This document shows positions 56,210-64,000 of a stretch of DNA of 64,000 nucleotides, one piece after another; the first letter of the stretch is position 1, and every line of letters begins with the position of its first letter. The DNA comes from Fructobacillus americanaquae (GTDB taxonomy: Bacteria > Bacillota > Bacilli > Lactobacillales > Lactobacillaceae), in contig NZ_CP097122.1 of assembly GCF_024029775.1 (NCBI RefSeq), positions 186,001 to 250,000 on the forward strand. Direction: 5' to 3'. Both the position numbers and the translations under genes were made by a program. The notes beneath the pieces were generated by a model. It saw only the letters and a program-made list of their open reading frames with translations. It was not told the origin of the DNA and ran no database searches.

Positions 56210-57550
56210 TTACTTGTTTGCCTTCAAAACGGCAGCCATGGCAACTGATGAAACATAGTTGACTGGTTGACCGAAGTTTGGTTGGAAGAAGAAGTCAGTC
56301 ATTGACAATTGATCAATTGTCATGCCGTTTTCAATCGCCAATGAAACCACGTTGGCAGCTTGTGAAATGTCATGTTTTGACAAGAAAGCAGCACCAACAA
56401 TCCGGCGAGTCCCCTTTTCCCAAGTCAATGAGGCCTTAACTGGCGTCGTTGACAACATGAAATCAGGACGGTAATCTTCTGAAATTGTCACAGAATCCGC
56501 TTCAACACCCTTCCGAGCTGCTGATTGAACAGTCAAACCGGTTGCAGCGTAAGCTAACTCGTACAATTCAACGGCTGATGTTGCTTGTGTGCCTTGATAT
56601 GCCAACGATGGTTCGACAATGTTCTTACCAACCAAAATTCCTTGACGAACAGCATTAGTTGCCAATGGAATGTAATCATCCTTTTGGGTGGGGTTGTAGA
56701 AGACAGTGGCTGAATCACCAGCAGCAAAGACATCCTTCGCAGAAGTTTCCATGAACTTGTTTACCTTGATAGCGCCGTTTGGCAACATGTCTACTTGGTC
56801 ACGGAACAGAGCAGTATTTGGCAAGAAACCAATCCCCAAGATGGCAATATCAGCTTCATAAGTGCCCTTGTCAGTTGTCACCTTGATACCATCAGCTGTG
56901 TCTTCAAATCCTGAAACCATTTGACCAAGGGCTAACTTAACACCATGGTCTTCATAGGCCTTTTGGAAAACAGATGAAAATTCAGGGGCCGTATTGTTGG
57001 CCAATACCCGGTCCAAACCGTCAATCAAAGTCACTTCCTTATCATTGACTGACAATTGTTCTGCCAACTCAGCACCGATATAACCAGCACCAATAACGAT
57101 AATCCGCTTAACATTTTCAGTTACTTCCTTCAAGGCATTGGCATTGTCCCAAGTCTTTGAGTCAAAGACCTTGTCAGAATCGATACCAGGGATGCGAGGC
57201 TTAATTGCGCGTGAACCAGTGGTAATCACAATCTTATCGAAAGTTTCTTCTGACTGAGCACCAGAAACCAAGTCTTTGATGTTCAAAGTCTTTGCTTTTA
57301 AGTTAGCAGCTTCAACAAGCGTTTGCATATGCATTGAAATACCCTGCTTAGCCATTGAATTTGGTGTTTCATAAAACATCTTGTCAGTTGATGAAACATT
57401 GTCGCCAATCCAAAGAGCGATTCCACATGACAAAAAAGAAACTGTTTGATTCTTTTCAAACACGTGAATCTCAGCGTCTGGGTGGTCTGCCTTAATCTGC
57501 TTAGCGGCAAACACGCCGGCGTGCGTTGAACCAATAACTGCAACTTTCAT
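56210..57550 (-). CDS. nox: H2O-forming NADH oxidase
   Basis: 446 residues. FAD-dependent class III disulfide-reductase-like oxidase reducing O2 to water with NADH. FAD site VAVIGSTHAGVFAA; redox Cys42 in SFLSCGIALW; NAD site VIGAGYIGAELAEQL; second FAD site DVFAAGDSATV. Length is that of Nox-2. CoA-disulfide reductase is a close alternative. RBS AGGAGG. Regenerates NAD+ in aerobic heterofermentative growth and complements the alcohol dehydrogenases. Confidence 0.9.
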   Translation of the reverse strand: MKVAVIGSTHAGVFAAKQIKADHPDAEIHVFEKNQTVSFLSCGIALWIGDNVSSTDKMFYETPNSMAKQGISMHMQTLVEAANLKAKTLNIKDLVSGAQSEETFDKIVITTGSRAIKPRIPGIDSDKVFDSKTWDNANALKEVTENVKRIIVIGAGYIGAELAEQLSVNDKEVTLIDGLDRVLANNTAPEFSSVFQKAYEDHGVKLALGQMVSGFEDTADGIKVTTDKGTYEADIAILGIGFLPNTALFRDQVDMLPNGAIKVNKFMETSAKDVFAAGDSATVFYNPTQKDDYIPLATNAVRQGILVGKNIVEPSLAYQGTQATSAVELYELAYAATGLTVQSAARKGVEADSVTISEDYRPDFMLSTTPVKASLTWEKGTRRIVGAAFLSKHDISQAANVVSLAIENGMTIDQLSMTDFFFQPNFGQPVNYVSSVAMAAVLKANK

Positions 57551-57753
57551 TAAAGTGCCTCCTAATATATAGCTATGTGAAAATTGTAATTAAATTTTAC
57601 CAATAAAACAACGCTCTGTCAATCATCTACCCAATAGTTTTCAAGAAAGTATCAAATAAAGCAAAGAGACAAATAGAGTCGTTCTAATCGATTAAAAATT
57701 CAGTTTGGCTCAACAAATTAGACATTTCCCAATCGTAAAACGATTTCAGTGCC

Positions 57754-58131
57754 TTACTCTAAACGATTTTCCGCTTGGCGCATGTGGCTTTCGTAATGAT
57801 CAATTTTATATAGTAAATGATCATGAGCAGCCTGGATTTCATTAATGCGGTCCTGCATCTCTTCTGCCTGTTCTAGCAATAGTGCTTTACGCGTCGGAAT
57901 TGTTTGGTCATCATCCTCCAGAACCATACCAATATATTCACGCAATCGTTCAATGGAAACACCAGCGTGGCGCATCGTTTTAGCAAATTTCAATTGATTA
58001 ATGTTACGCTCGGTGAAATCACGCAACTGATTTTCCTTGCGCGGGACTGGCATAATGACCCCAATTCGTTCGTAATAGCGAATCGTATCATTTGATAATC
58101 CAGTCACCTTCGCAGCTTCTTTAATATTCAT
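57754..58131 (-). CDS. MerR family transcriptional regulator
   Basis: 125 residues from ATG at 58131 (MNIKEAAKVTGLSNDTIRYYERIGVIMPVPR), with AAAGG upstream. HTH then long coiled coil; no C-terminal Cys cluster, as in AdhR/NmlR-like or YfmP-like aldehyde/thiol sensors. Overlaps the MFS stop by 11 bases and is second in that operon. Two MerR-type promoters with 19-base spacers lie upstream of the operon and of the Zn-ADH gene, so it probably activates both. Confidence 0.9.
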   Translation of the reverse strand: MNIKEAAKVTGLSNDTIRYYERIGVIMPVPRKENQLRDFTERNINQLKFAKTMRHAGVSIERLREYIGMVLEDDDQTIPTRKALLLEQAEEMQDRINEIQAAHDHLLYKIDHYESHMRQAENRLE

Positions 58132-59431
58132 TTTGTACCTTTCGCACAACAAAAGCGGCCACAACTACAAAAGCAATTCCCGTAAAGAAAGCCATTGTCG
58201 CAACTTGACCATGGTAGCTCTCCGCCGTCGCCACAATCAAAGAAAGGCCGATTGGGCCACCAATTTGGTGAGCAGTGTTCGTCAACCCTGAGGCAATACC
58301 AGCCAGTTCGTCAGGTGCTTGATGCAGGCCGGCCGATGTCACTGGCACAAGGACCAAGCCCTGCCCAATACCAATCACCACCATTGGCAAGGCAAAAGCC
58401 AACCAATAGCCCAAAGAAACCGCTGACAAGGCTGTAAACAGCAGACCGAGGAACAGTAATCCCTCGCCGACTAGTAGGATTAACTGATTGCCAAAACGAT
58501 CAGTCAGCTTCCCCAAGGACAACGATACCACAAACTGAACGAATGTTAAGGGGAGAAAGGCCAGCCCGGATTGTAATGCCGTAAAATGATAACTGGTTTG
58601 CCAAACCGGGGGCAAAAAGAACCAGTATGGCAGCATGGCCATCATAAAGAGCATGCGTGCCAAGTAGGCCCCCGCACGAATTCGATTGTGAAATAGTGTT
58701 AAAGGCATCATTGGTTGCTTTTGCCGACTTTCAAAGCCAATAAAGCAAGCTAAAACAATGATGCCCAATAAAATCATTAGCCACTGGTTACTCGTTAAAC
58801 CATCAATCAAAGCCGCTAATCCGCTGACGGACAGAATTGCACCAATATAGTCAATTTTTATCTTTAATCCCGCCTTATTCGGGACAAAGTGTACCGTTAA
58901 CCCAAACAATAATAAAGTCAACGGCACGTTAATCAAAAAACCGGCTTCCCAAGAAAATAAAGTGGTGAGGCCACCGCCAATTAAAAGTCCAAGACTGGCA
59001 CCAATCCCAGCTGTAACACCATAGTAAGCAATCGCTCGTTCACGCATTTGTCCTTGGTAATTATCCATCATCAAAGCCAAGGTGGTCGGCGCAATAATCG
59101 AAGAACCCAGTCCCTGGACGGCCCGTAGTCCAATCACGAAGGCGGCATTATCCGACAAGCCAATCAGCAAAGAACTCAATCCAAAAATGGTGATACCAAT
59201 TAAAAAAATCCGTTTACGTCCAAGCAAATCCGAGATCCGGCTCGACAATAGTAAAAAGCCACCGAAAGTCAGTGTATAGGCATTGGAAACCCACGATAAA
59301 GCATTAGGTGAAAGGTCTAGGCTTTGACCAATCTCAGTTGAACTGGTAAAAACAATGGAATTATCCATCAAAATTAAAAAGTAAGCGAGTAAGGTGATCG
59401 GCAAGACCATCCCAAATCGTTGTTTTGTCAT
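58121..59431 (-). CDS. MFS transporter, drug-export type
   Basis: 436 residues, about 14 short or 12 helices. LLAYFLILMDNSIVFTSSTEIGQSL, motif A RISDLLGRKRIF, motif C-like GASLGLLIGGGL. DHA2-like but short. GAAGGAG before ATG. Preceded by a MerR-type promoter and followed by merR, so it is an inducible exporter. Substrate unknown. Confidence 0.88.
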   Translation of the reverse strand: MTKQRFGMVLPITLLAYFLILMDNSIVFTSSTEIGQSLDLSPNALSWVSNAYTLTFGGFLLLSSRISDLLGRKRIFLIGITIFGLSSLLIGLSDNAAFVIGLRAVQGLGSSIIAPTTLALMMDNYQGQMRERAIAYYGVTAGIGASLGLLIGGGLTTLFSWEAGFLINVPLTLLLFGLTVHFVPNKAGLKIKIDYIGAILSVSGLAALIDGLTSNQWLMILLGIIVLACFIGFESRQKQPMMPLTLFHNRIRAGAYLARMLFMMAMLPYWFFLPPVWQTSYHFTALQSGLAFLPLTFVQFVVSLSLGKLTDRFGNQLILLVGEGLLFLGLLFTALSAVSLGYWLAFALPMVVIGIGQGLVLVPVTSAGLHQAPDELAGIASGLTNTAHQIGGPIGLSLIVATAESYHGQVATMAFFTGIAFVVVAAFVVRKVQNEY

Positions 59432-59492
59432 TCTTATCTCCTTCAGTTAGGTTTCTTTCAAAACCAAGCATTGTGTGTTGTGATCAATAACC

Positions 59493-59523
59493 ATTAAACA
59501 CCTTGGAGTGAACTTCAAGTCAA
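59493..59523 (-). promoter_or_regulatory. MerR-type promoter of the MFS-merR operon
   Basis: Minus strand TTGACT (59518-59523), a 19-base spacer, TTTAAT (59493-59498). Within the spacer, CTTGAAGTTCACTCCAAG is a dyad centred between the elements. Overlong spacer with dyad is the hallmark of MerR activation. Confidence 0.75.
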
Positions 59524-59535
59524 GAAAAAAACAAG

Positions 59536-59566
59536 CAAAAAACAGCCTTTTGCCAAGACTGTTTTT
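59536..59566 (-). terminator. Terminator of the second DUF915 gene
   Basis: AACAGcC / GACTGTT stem with T-run on the minus strand. Confidence 0.75.
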
Positions 59567-59581
59567 AAGATTGACTATTGG

Positions 59582-60436
59582 TTATGCCATCAAGAACTGC
59601 TTGAGGACCTTGTTAACATCCTGATTTTCATGCAGCTTTGAATGTTGCGCATCCTTACCAGTAAATAACTTTTCCTGATAGGTGCTTGGTTGACGGACAA
59701 AGTATTTCAATGACTTCGACGCATTGTTAGTGACGGTTGCGTCCGATTCCTTTTTGCCCATGCTATTACCGTAAATATTCAGCACTTTGGTCTGATTATT
59801 TTCGTAATATTGCTCCAAACCAGCTAAGGCCGCCTTTTTAAAATCAGTCTCAGAGTGGCTGCTAGGATCTGCTAAATTCAAATTCGACTTTGGTATTGGA
59901 CTATCCTGCAAGAAGTTAAAGGGACCAGCAATTGCAATTTGGCGCTTCACAACCGGTAACTGTTCACTTTGTTGCACGTGATTTTTCAAATAAAAGGCAA
60001 TGGCGAGGTTTCCCATCGAATGCCCAATCAAATTAACCGATTGAATCCCTTGATTATGCAAGTCCGCCATAATCTTCGTGACCCACTGATTAGTCTTGTC
60101 AAAGTTAGTATTCCGGTTGTCGTTAAACTGCACCAGAATTAATGGATTTTGGTCGCCCTTCTTCACGGTACCACTAAAGCTGACCTGACCGTTTTTGCTA
60201 ACTGTCGCATTAATCTTCCGATTCGAATACTTTTGCTGAATTAAGTACCGACTCATCGTTTGTTCGGCATTTCGAGAAGAGCCATAGCCATGAAAGAAGA
60301 CGGTTGCTTCGGTTGGCTTTGTATTAGAAGAACGCATGGTTGGCCGAGTCAGCCAAACAGTCAGTCCGACTGCCAGCACGGCCAGTATGGCGGTTGCTAC
60401 GCCTGCAATCGCTATCATTTTTTTATTCTTTTTCAT
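59582..60436 (-). CDS. DUF915 alpha/beta hydrolase, paralogue
   Basis: 284 residues; aligned along its length with the gene at 38997-39845 (shared HGYGSSRNAE, GHSMGNLAIAFYL, KYFVRQPSTYQE, HSKLHEN). N-terminal membrane helix. Two ATGs at 60439 and 60436; the second is better spaced from GGAG. An extracytoplasmic hydrolase of unknown substrate. Two copies 20 kb apart suggest duplication with retention. Confidence 0.85.
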   Translation of the reverse strand: MKKNKKMIAIAGVATAILAVLAVGLTVWLTRPTMRSSNTKPTEATVFFHGYGSSRNAEQTMSRYLIQQKYSNRKINATVSKNGQVSFSGTVKKGDQNPLILVQFNDNRNTNFDKTNQWVTKIMADLHNQGIQSVNLIGHSMGNLAIAFYLKNHVQQSEQLPVVKRQIAIAGPFNFLQDSPIPKSNLNLADPSSHSETDFKKAALAGLEQYYENNQTKVLNIYGNSMGKKESDATVTNNASKSLKYFVRQPSTYQEKLFTGKDAQHSKLHENQDVNKVLKQFLMA

Positions 60437-60491
60437 CATACTCCTTTATAACCAATGAATTGGCTAAGGTTTTATGCAGATAATTAAAAAC

Positions 60492-61521
60492 CTAAAAAAC
60501 AAGAAGAGACTTAATCGCCTCGCGCTGATCCATCGCCTCATAGGCCTGCTGAATATCCTTCAGAGCAAATTCCTTGGTAAAGACCTGGCCCGGATTAATT
60601 TCTTGATCAAGAACCGCCTGCAATAAAAACTCGCGGTCATACGTGGTCACCGCAGCGATACCTCCACGCAAACCAATATTTTTCCAGAACAAATTGTTGG
60701 TGTTCATCATTGGGTCTTGAGGAATCCCTACACGACCAACAACGGCCCCTGGACGGCCAAGTTGAACAGCCGTTGCCACAGCCTGCTTTGAACCAACGCA
60801 TTCAAGAATAGCATCCGCACCGGCGCCCGTGAGTGCCATCACCTGGTCAATGCCAGCCTGGTCACGCTTGGCCACAATATCGGTAGCACCAAAGGCTTTG
60901 CCCAGTTCTTGCCGGTCTTGATGACGCAACATCAAAATGATTCGCTTGGCACAGCGGAGCTTGGCTGCAATCCTCCAAAAAGACCCACAGCCCCATCGCC
61001 CATGACAACAACTGTGTCACCTTCTTTGACTTCGGCGGTAGCGGCTGCATGATAACCGGTCGTCATCACATCCGACAAGGTCATCAAAGATTTCAATTGA
61101 TCAGCACTGTAGTCTGTCGGTTGGCCTGGAACCTTAACCAGTGCCCAATCAGCATTTTTAAAGCCGATATATTCAGCCTGATAACCGGTTGAGCCCCCTT
61201 ATCAGGATCGAGGCAGTCACCATCAAAACCTGCTAAACAAGCTTGGCAGTGGCCACAACCATGAGTAAAGGGTGCAATAACGAAATCGCCTGGTTGCACG
61301 TTAGTAACTGCGCTACCAACCTCTTCAACAATGCCGATGGCTTCATGACCGACCTGAGTACCACTGGTACGCTTTGAAATTCCTCGGTAGAACCAAAGAT
61401 CAGAACCACAAACCGATGCCCGAACCGTCTTGATCACAGCATCCCGCGGTCCCTGAATTGTTGGCTTATCAACCTCTTGCATCTCAATTTGCCCTGGTTT
61501 TACAAAAATAGCTGCTTTCAT
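60492..61521 (-). pseudogene. Zinc-containing alcohol dehydrogenase, two frameshifts
   Basis: N-terminal part (to about 61200): SVCGSDLWFYRG catalytic Cys, GHEAIG, structural-zinc cysteines CGHCQACLAGFDGDC. The frame is lost at a G-run near 61200; one extra G restores GSTGYQAEYIGFKNADWALVKVP. A second shift near 60965-60975 (VGLFGG / AAKLRCAKRI) is needed to reach the C-terminal part DRQELGKAFGATDIV to the end. A TDP family dehydrogenase for short aldehydes. Upstream is a MerR-type promoter shared with the MFS-merR operon. Two lesions suggest genuine loss. Confidence 0.88.
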
Positions 61522-61823
61522 CGTCTTAATACTCGTTTTTACTAATTATGAACTTGTCTGTTTTAAAAGTAAAATCAGACATGGTATGGATAAATTTGTT
61601 GTATCACAGTCATAGTTGCCTGTCATCATTGTTTATCATCCTCAATGAATTTATCCGTCACTGATAAGACTATCTTATGACATGGAGTTCACTCTAAGTC
61701 AAGACTGTCTTTGTTTTATCGCTATAAAAGTAAAATTGTTCATCATCGATAGCAACCGATTCAAATTTTGATTTTTTTAATTAAATAAGCTGTCTTCCTG
61801 TCAGACTCCACCATCAAGTGCAA
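61522..61823. other. Upstream region of the Zn-ADH pseudogene
   Basis: Contains the MerR-type promoter and a long 5' untranslated region of about 140 bases. No gene. Confidence 0.5.
61672..61702 (-). promoter_or_regulatory. MerR-type promoter of the Zn-ADH pseudogene
   Basis: Minus strand TTGACT (61697-61702), 19-base spacer containing TAGAGTGAACTCCA, TAAGAT (61672-61677). Same -35 and spacing as the MFS-merR promoter. Confidence 0.75.
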
Positions 61824-61853
61824 ACAAAAAAGCACACTCAGTTGAGTGTGCTT
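61824..61853 (-). terminator. hup terminator
   Basis: AAGCACACTCA / TGAGTGTGCTT stem with six T on the minus strand. Confidence 0.92.
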
Positions 61854-61869
61854 AAAATAAAAGATTCGC

Positions 61870-62145
61870 TTACTTAACGGCGTCCTTCAATGCCTTACCA
61901 GGCTTGAACGCAGGAACCTTTGATGCAGGAATTTGGATTTCTTCCTTAGTTTGTGGGTTGCGACCCTTACGAGCTGCGCGTTCACGAACTTCAAAGTTAC
62001 CAAAACCAATCAATTGAACCTTTTCGCCCTTCTTCAAAGCGTCCTCAATTGAGGACAAAACAGCGGCAACTGCCTTGTCTGCGTCCTTCTTTGTTAAACC
62101 AGTCTTCATTGCGACTGAATCGATTAATTCTTGCTTGTTTGCCAT
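61870..62145 (-). CDS. hup: HU family DNA-binding protein
   Basis: 91 residues, the full HU length. Histone-like dimer that bends [20 protein letters not shown]..., [45 protein letters not shown] contains the beta arm with the Asn-Pro intercalating pair (RNPQT). GAGGAG before ATG. Follows der, as in related bacteria, in its own unit with about 215 bases upstream. Confidence 0.97.
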   Translation of the reverse strand: MANKQELIDSVAMKTGLTKKDADKAVAAVLSSIEDALKKGEKVQLIGFGNFEVRERAARKGRNPQTKEEIQIPASKVPAFKPGKALKDAVK

Positions 62146-62360
62146 TCCTTTTCTCCTCGCGAAATAATTAATTTAGAATAACTGCCAGTGTAACAACCAT
62201 TAGCAGTTTGGGAACGCTACCGTGGCAACATCCATAAAGATAGGATAGCACATGTAAATTAAAATGTGTAGGCCTAAAGCCCAATTTCATGCCATAATTG
62301 CGGTTTTCCGCACATTTACAAGTGAATTTCAGGGCTATTGAAACATTCGACGATAAAACG

Positions 62361-63671
62361 TCACTTCCGTTGTCGAATAATTAGCTTAATCGGCGTTCCA
62401 GAGAAATCACAAGCTGCGCGAATTTGGTTTTCTAGGAAACGCTGGTATGAAAAATGCATCAGTTCAACGTCGTTGACAAAGACGACAATCGTTGGTGGTT
62501 CGATGGCCACTTGAGTAGCATAATAAACACGCAAGCGACGACCATTATCAGATGGTGCCGGATTAGTTGCCAAAGCATCCATCAAAACATCATTCAATGT
62601 TGATGATGAAACACGCTTTTGGTGATTGTCATTCACGGCCAAAATCAAATCGGGTAAACGATCTAAGCGCTGTCCAGTCTTTGCTGAGACAAAAACAATT
62701 GGCGCATAGTCCAAGAACTTAAACTCATCGCGAATCAAGTTTTCAAAATCCGTCATGGTATGCGTATCTTTTTCGATGGCATCCCACTTGTTAACCACAA
62801 TTACCAAAGCTTTCCCAGCCTCATGGGCATAGCCGGCAACGTGCTTATCTTGCTCACGGATACCAGTTTTAGCATCCAAGACCATCAAGACCACTTGCGA
62901 TTCATCAATGGCCTTCATTGCCCGCATCACCGAGTAACGTTCCGTATTTTCGTAAACCTTGCCACGCTTGCGAATTCCAGCCGTATCGACCATCACAAAC
63001 TCATCACCATCAGGGGTAATAAAACGTGTATCAATGGCATCACGGGTCGTTCCTTCGATGTTGGAGACAATCATGCGATCTTCGCCCAAGATGGCGTTCA
63101 CGATTGATGATTTTCCAACATTTGGTCGACCAATAATTGAGAACCGGACAGCATCATCGTCTTGTTCGGCGGCCTCGTCTGGGAAATGCTTAACGATTTC
63201 GTCTAAAACGTCACCCAAACCAATGCCGTGTGAGCCAGAAACGGGATAAGGGTCACCCATTCCTAATGAATAGAAGTCATAAATATCTGACCGCATTTCA
63301 GGATTATCAACCTTGTTAACCGCCAAAACAACCGGCTTATCGGCACCATAAAGCAAATTAGCCACGGCCTGGTCATCGGCTGTGAGACCTTCTCGGCCAG
63401 AAACAACCATCAAAATCACATCGGCTTCATCAATAGCTAATTCAACCTGGGCGCGAATTTCCGTCAAAAATGGCGCATTTCCCATTTCCAACCCACCGGT
63501 ATCAATCAGCCTAAAATCAAAGTTAAGCCACTCCGCCCGTGCATACAATCGGTCGCGAGTAACGCCTGGCATATCCTCTACAATGGCGATTCGATCGCCC
63601 ACAATGCGGTTAAATAGCGTGGATTTGCCAACATTTGGACGACCCACTACAGCTACAATCGGTGCTGCCAT
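62361..63671 (-). CDS. der: Ribosome biogenesis GTPase Der (EngA)
   Basis: 436 residues from ATG at 63671 ([18 protein letters not shown]), seven bases after AAAGGAG; the six codons before it are within the leader. Two tandem GTPase domains: [11 protein letters not shown]...DTGG...NKVD, and [11 protein letters not shown]...DTAGIRKRG...NKWD, and a KH-like C-terminus. Required for 50S assembly. Between rpsA and hup, the usual order. Confidence 0.97.
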   Translation of the reverse strand: MAAPIVAVVGRPNVGKSTLFNRIVGDRIAIVEDMPGVTRDRLYARAEWLNFDFRLIDTGGLEMGNAPFLTEIRAQVELAIDEADVILMVVSGREGLTADDQAVANLLYGADKPVVLAVNKVDNPEMRSDIYDFYSLGMGDPYPVSGSHGIGLGDVLDEIVKHFPDEAAEQDDDAVRFSIIGRPNVGKSSIVNAILGEDRMIVSNIEGTTRDAIDTRFITPDGDEFVMVDTAGIRKRGKVYENTERYSVMRAMKAIDESQVVLMVLDAKTGIREQDKHVAGYAHEAGKALVIVVNKWDAIEKDTHTMTDFENLIRDEFKFLDYAPIVFVSAKTGQRLDRLPDLILAVNDNHQKRVSSSTLNDVLMDALATNPAPSDNGRRLRVYYATQVAIEPPTIVVFVNDVELMHFSYQRFLENQIRAACDFSGTPIKLIIRQRK

Positions 63672-63690
63672 ATTCCCGCTCCTTTCCAAT

Positions 63691-63720
63691 AAAAAAAGAC
63701 TGGATAACCAGCCTTTTTAT
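63691..63720 (-). terminator. rpsA terminator
   Basis: AAAAAGaCTGG / CCAGcCTTTTT stem just after the rpsA stop and before der, active on the minus strand. Confidence 0.8.
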
Positions 63721-63729
63721 TTTTAAATC

Positions 63730-64000
63730 TTACAACTTGTCGCCAAAGATGTCGCCTAAAGTAGCGGCACCTTCATCGTCTTGTTGGAAGGCTGCCATGT
63801 CAGCTCGTGAAGCGCCACGGTTGTCATCGCGGTCTTCACGTTGGTTGGCTGGCTTTTCTTCCAAAGCCTTCATTGACAATGAAATACGTTCTTCGGCTGG
63901 CTTAACATCCAACACTTGAACCTTCACCTTGTCACCTGACTTCAAAACGTCGGCTGGGTTCTCAACACGCTTGTGTGAAATTTGTGAAACGTGAACCAAT
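63730..64000 (-). CDS. rpsA: 30S ribosomal protein S1, C-terminal fragment
   Basis: The last 90 or so codons of rpsA; the 5' part lies beyond the right edge. [47 protein letters not shown] is the end of the last S1 (OB-fold) domain, followed by an acidic, disordered tail of about 45 residues ending IFGDKL. No start codon inside the window. Confidence 0.93.
   Translation of the reverse strand, partial: LVHVSQISHKRVENPADVLKSGDKVKVQVLDVKPAEERISLSMKALEEKPANQREDRDDNRGASRADMAAFQQDDEGAATLGDIFGDKL

Overview
The window is low-GC Gram-positive DNA (roughly 40-45% G+C by eye), with AGGAGG-type ribosome binding sites and short operons closed by intrinsic terminators. A KxYKxGKxW-type signal peptide on a sortase-anchored giant protein, two TPP riboswitches, a second lepA-like gene, AlsS with butanediol dehydrogenases, and an rpsA-der-hup block all point to a lactic acid bacterium of the Lactobacillaceae, most likely the Leuconostoc/Weissella/Fructobacillus side. 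Genus is inference. No tRNA, rRNA, CRISPR array or intact insertion sequence was found.

Layout. 1-9.7 kb is sparse and decaying: an unknown gene, a CPBP protease, frameshifted M20 peptidase and MetQ genes behind a structured leader that looks like a riboswitch, a degenerate acetyltransferase, a GT-C membrane protein, a DUF1003 protein, and an overlooked 46-codon gene with its own promoter and terminator. 9.7-16 kb holds PadR-MFS-DUF2316 and a CopY-controlled copper operon with two cupredoxins and a CopA lacking an N-terminal metal-binding domain. 16-25.4 kb has tandem butanediol dehydrogenases, a DUF2798 protein, an MFS gene interrupted by one TAG codon facing a TetR regulator, AlsS, and a divergent LepA. 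25.4-34.6 kb is cell surface: a ruined PrtP-like proteinase tail and a 2277-residue DUF1542-rich adhesin with five near-identical 477-bp repeats.

35-43.7 kb carries purB/purA with PurBoxes between them, guaC, a DUF915 hydrolase, a broken GH13 glucosidase, an iron alcohol dehydrogenase and a tautomerase. 43.7-47.1 kb is the TPP-controlled tenA-thiD-thiE-thiM salvage operon (tenA frameshifted), preceded downstream by a GC-rich repeat cluster. 47-57.6 kb has MarR, two bacterial-PH membrane proteins, ProC, an amino acid permease with LysR, the TPP-controlled YkoEDC thiamine-precursor ECF transporter, and NADH oxidase. 57.7-64 kb holds an MFS-MerR operon and a broken Zn-ADH that share a MerR-type promoter, a second DUF915 hydrolase, then hup, der and the end of rpsA.

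Themes. Thiamine is obtained by uptake and salvage, not made de novo here. Carbon flow to acetoin/butanediol plus NADH oxidase fits redox balancing. At least eight genes are broken. Many lesions are one-base indels in homopolymers, so sequencing error must be excluded before calling all of them real decay; two in-frame TAG codons and two multi-lesion remnants argue that decay is at least partly genuine.
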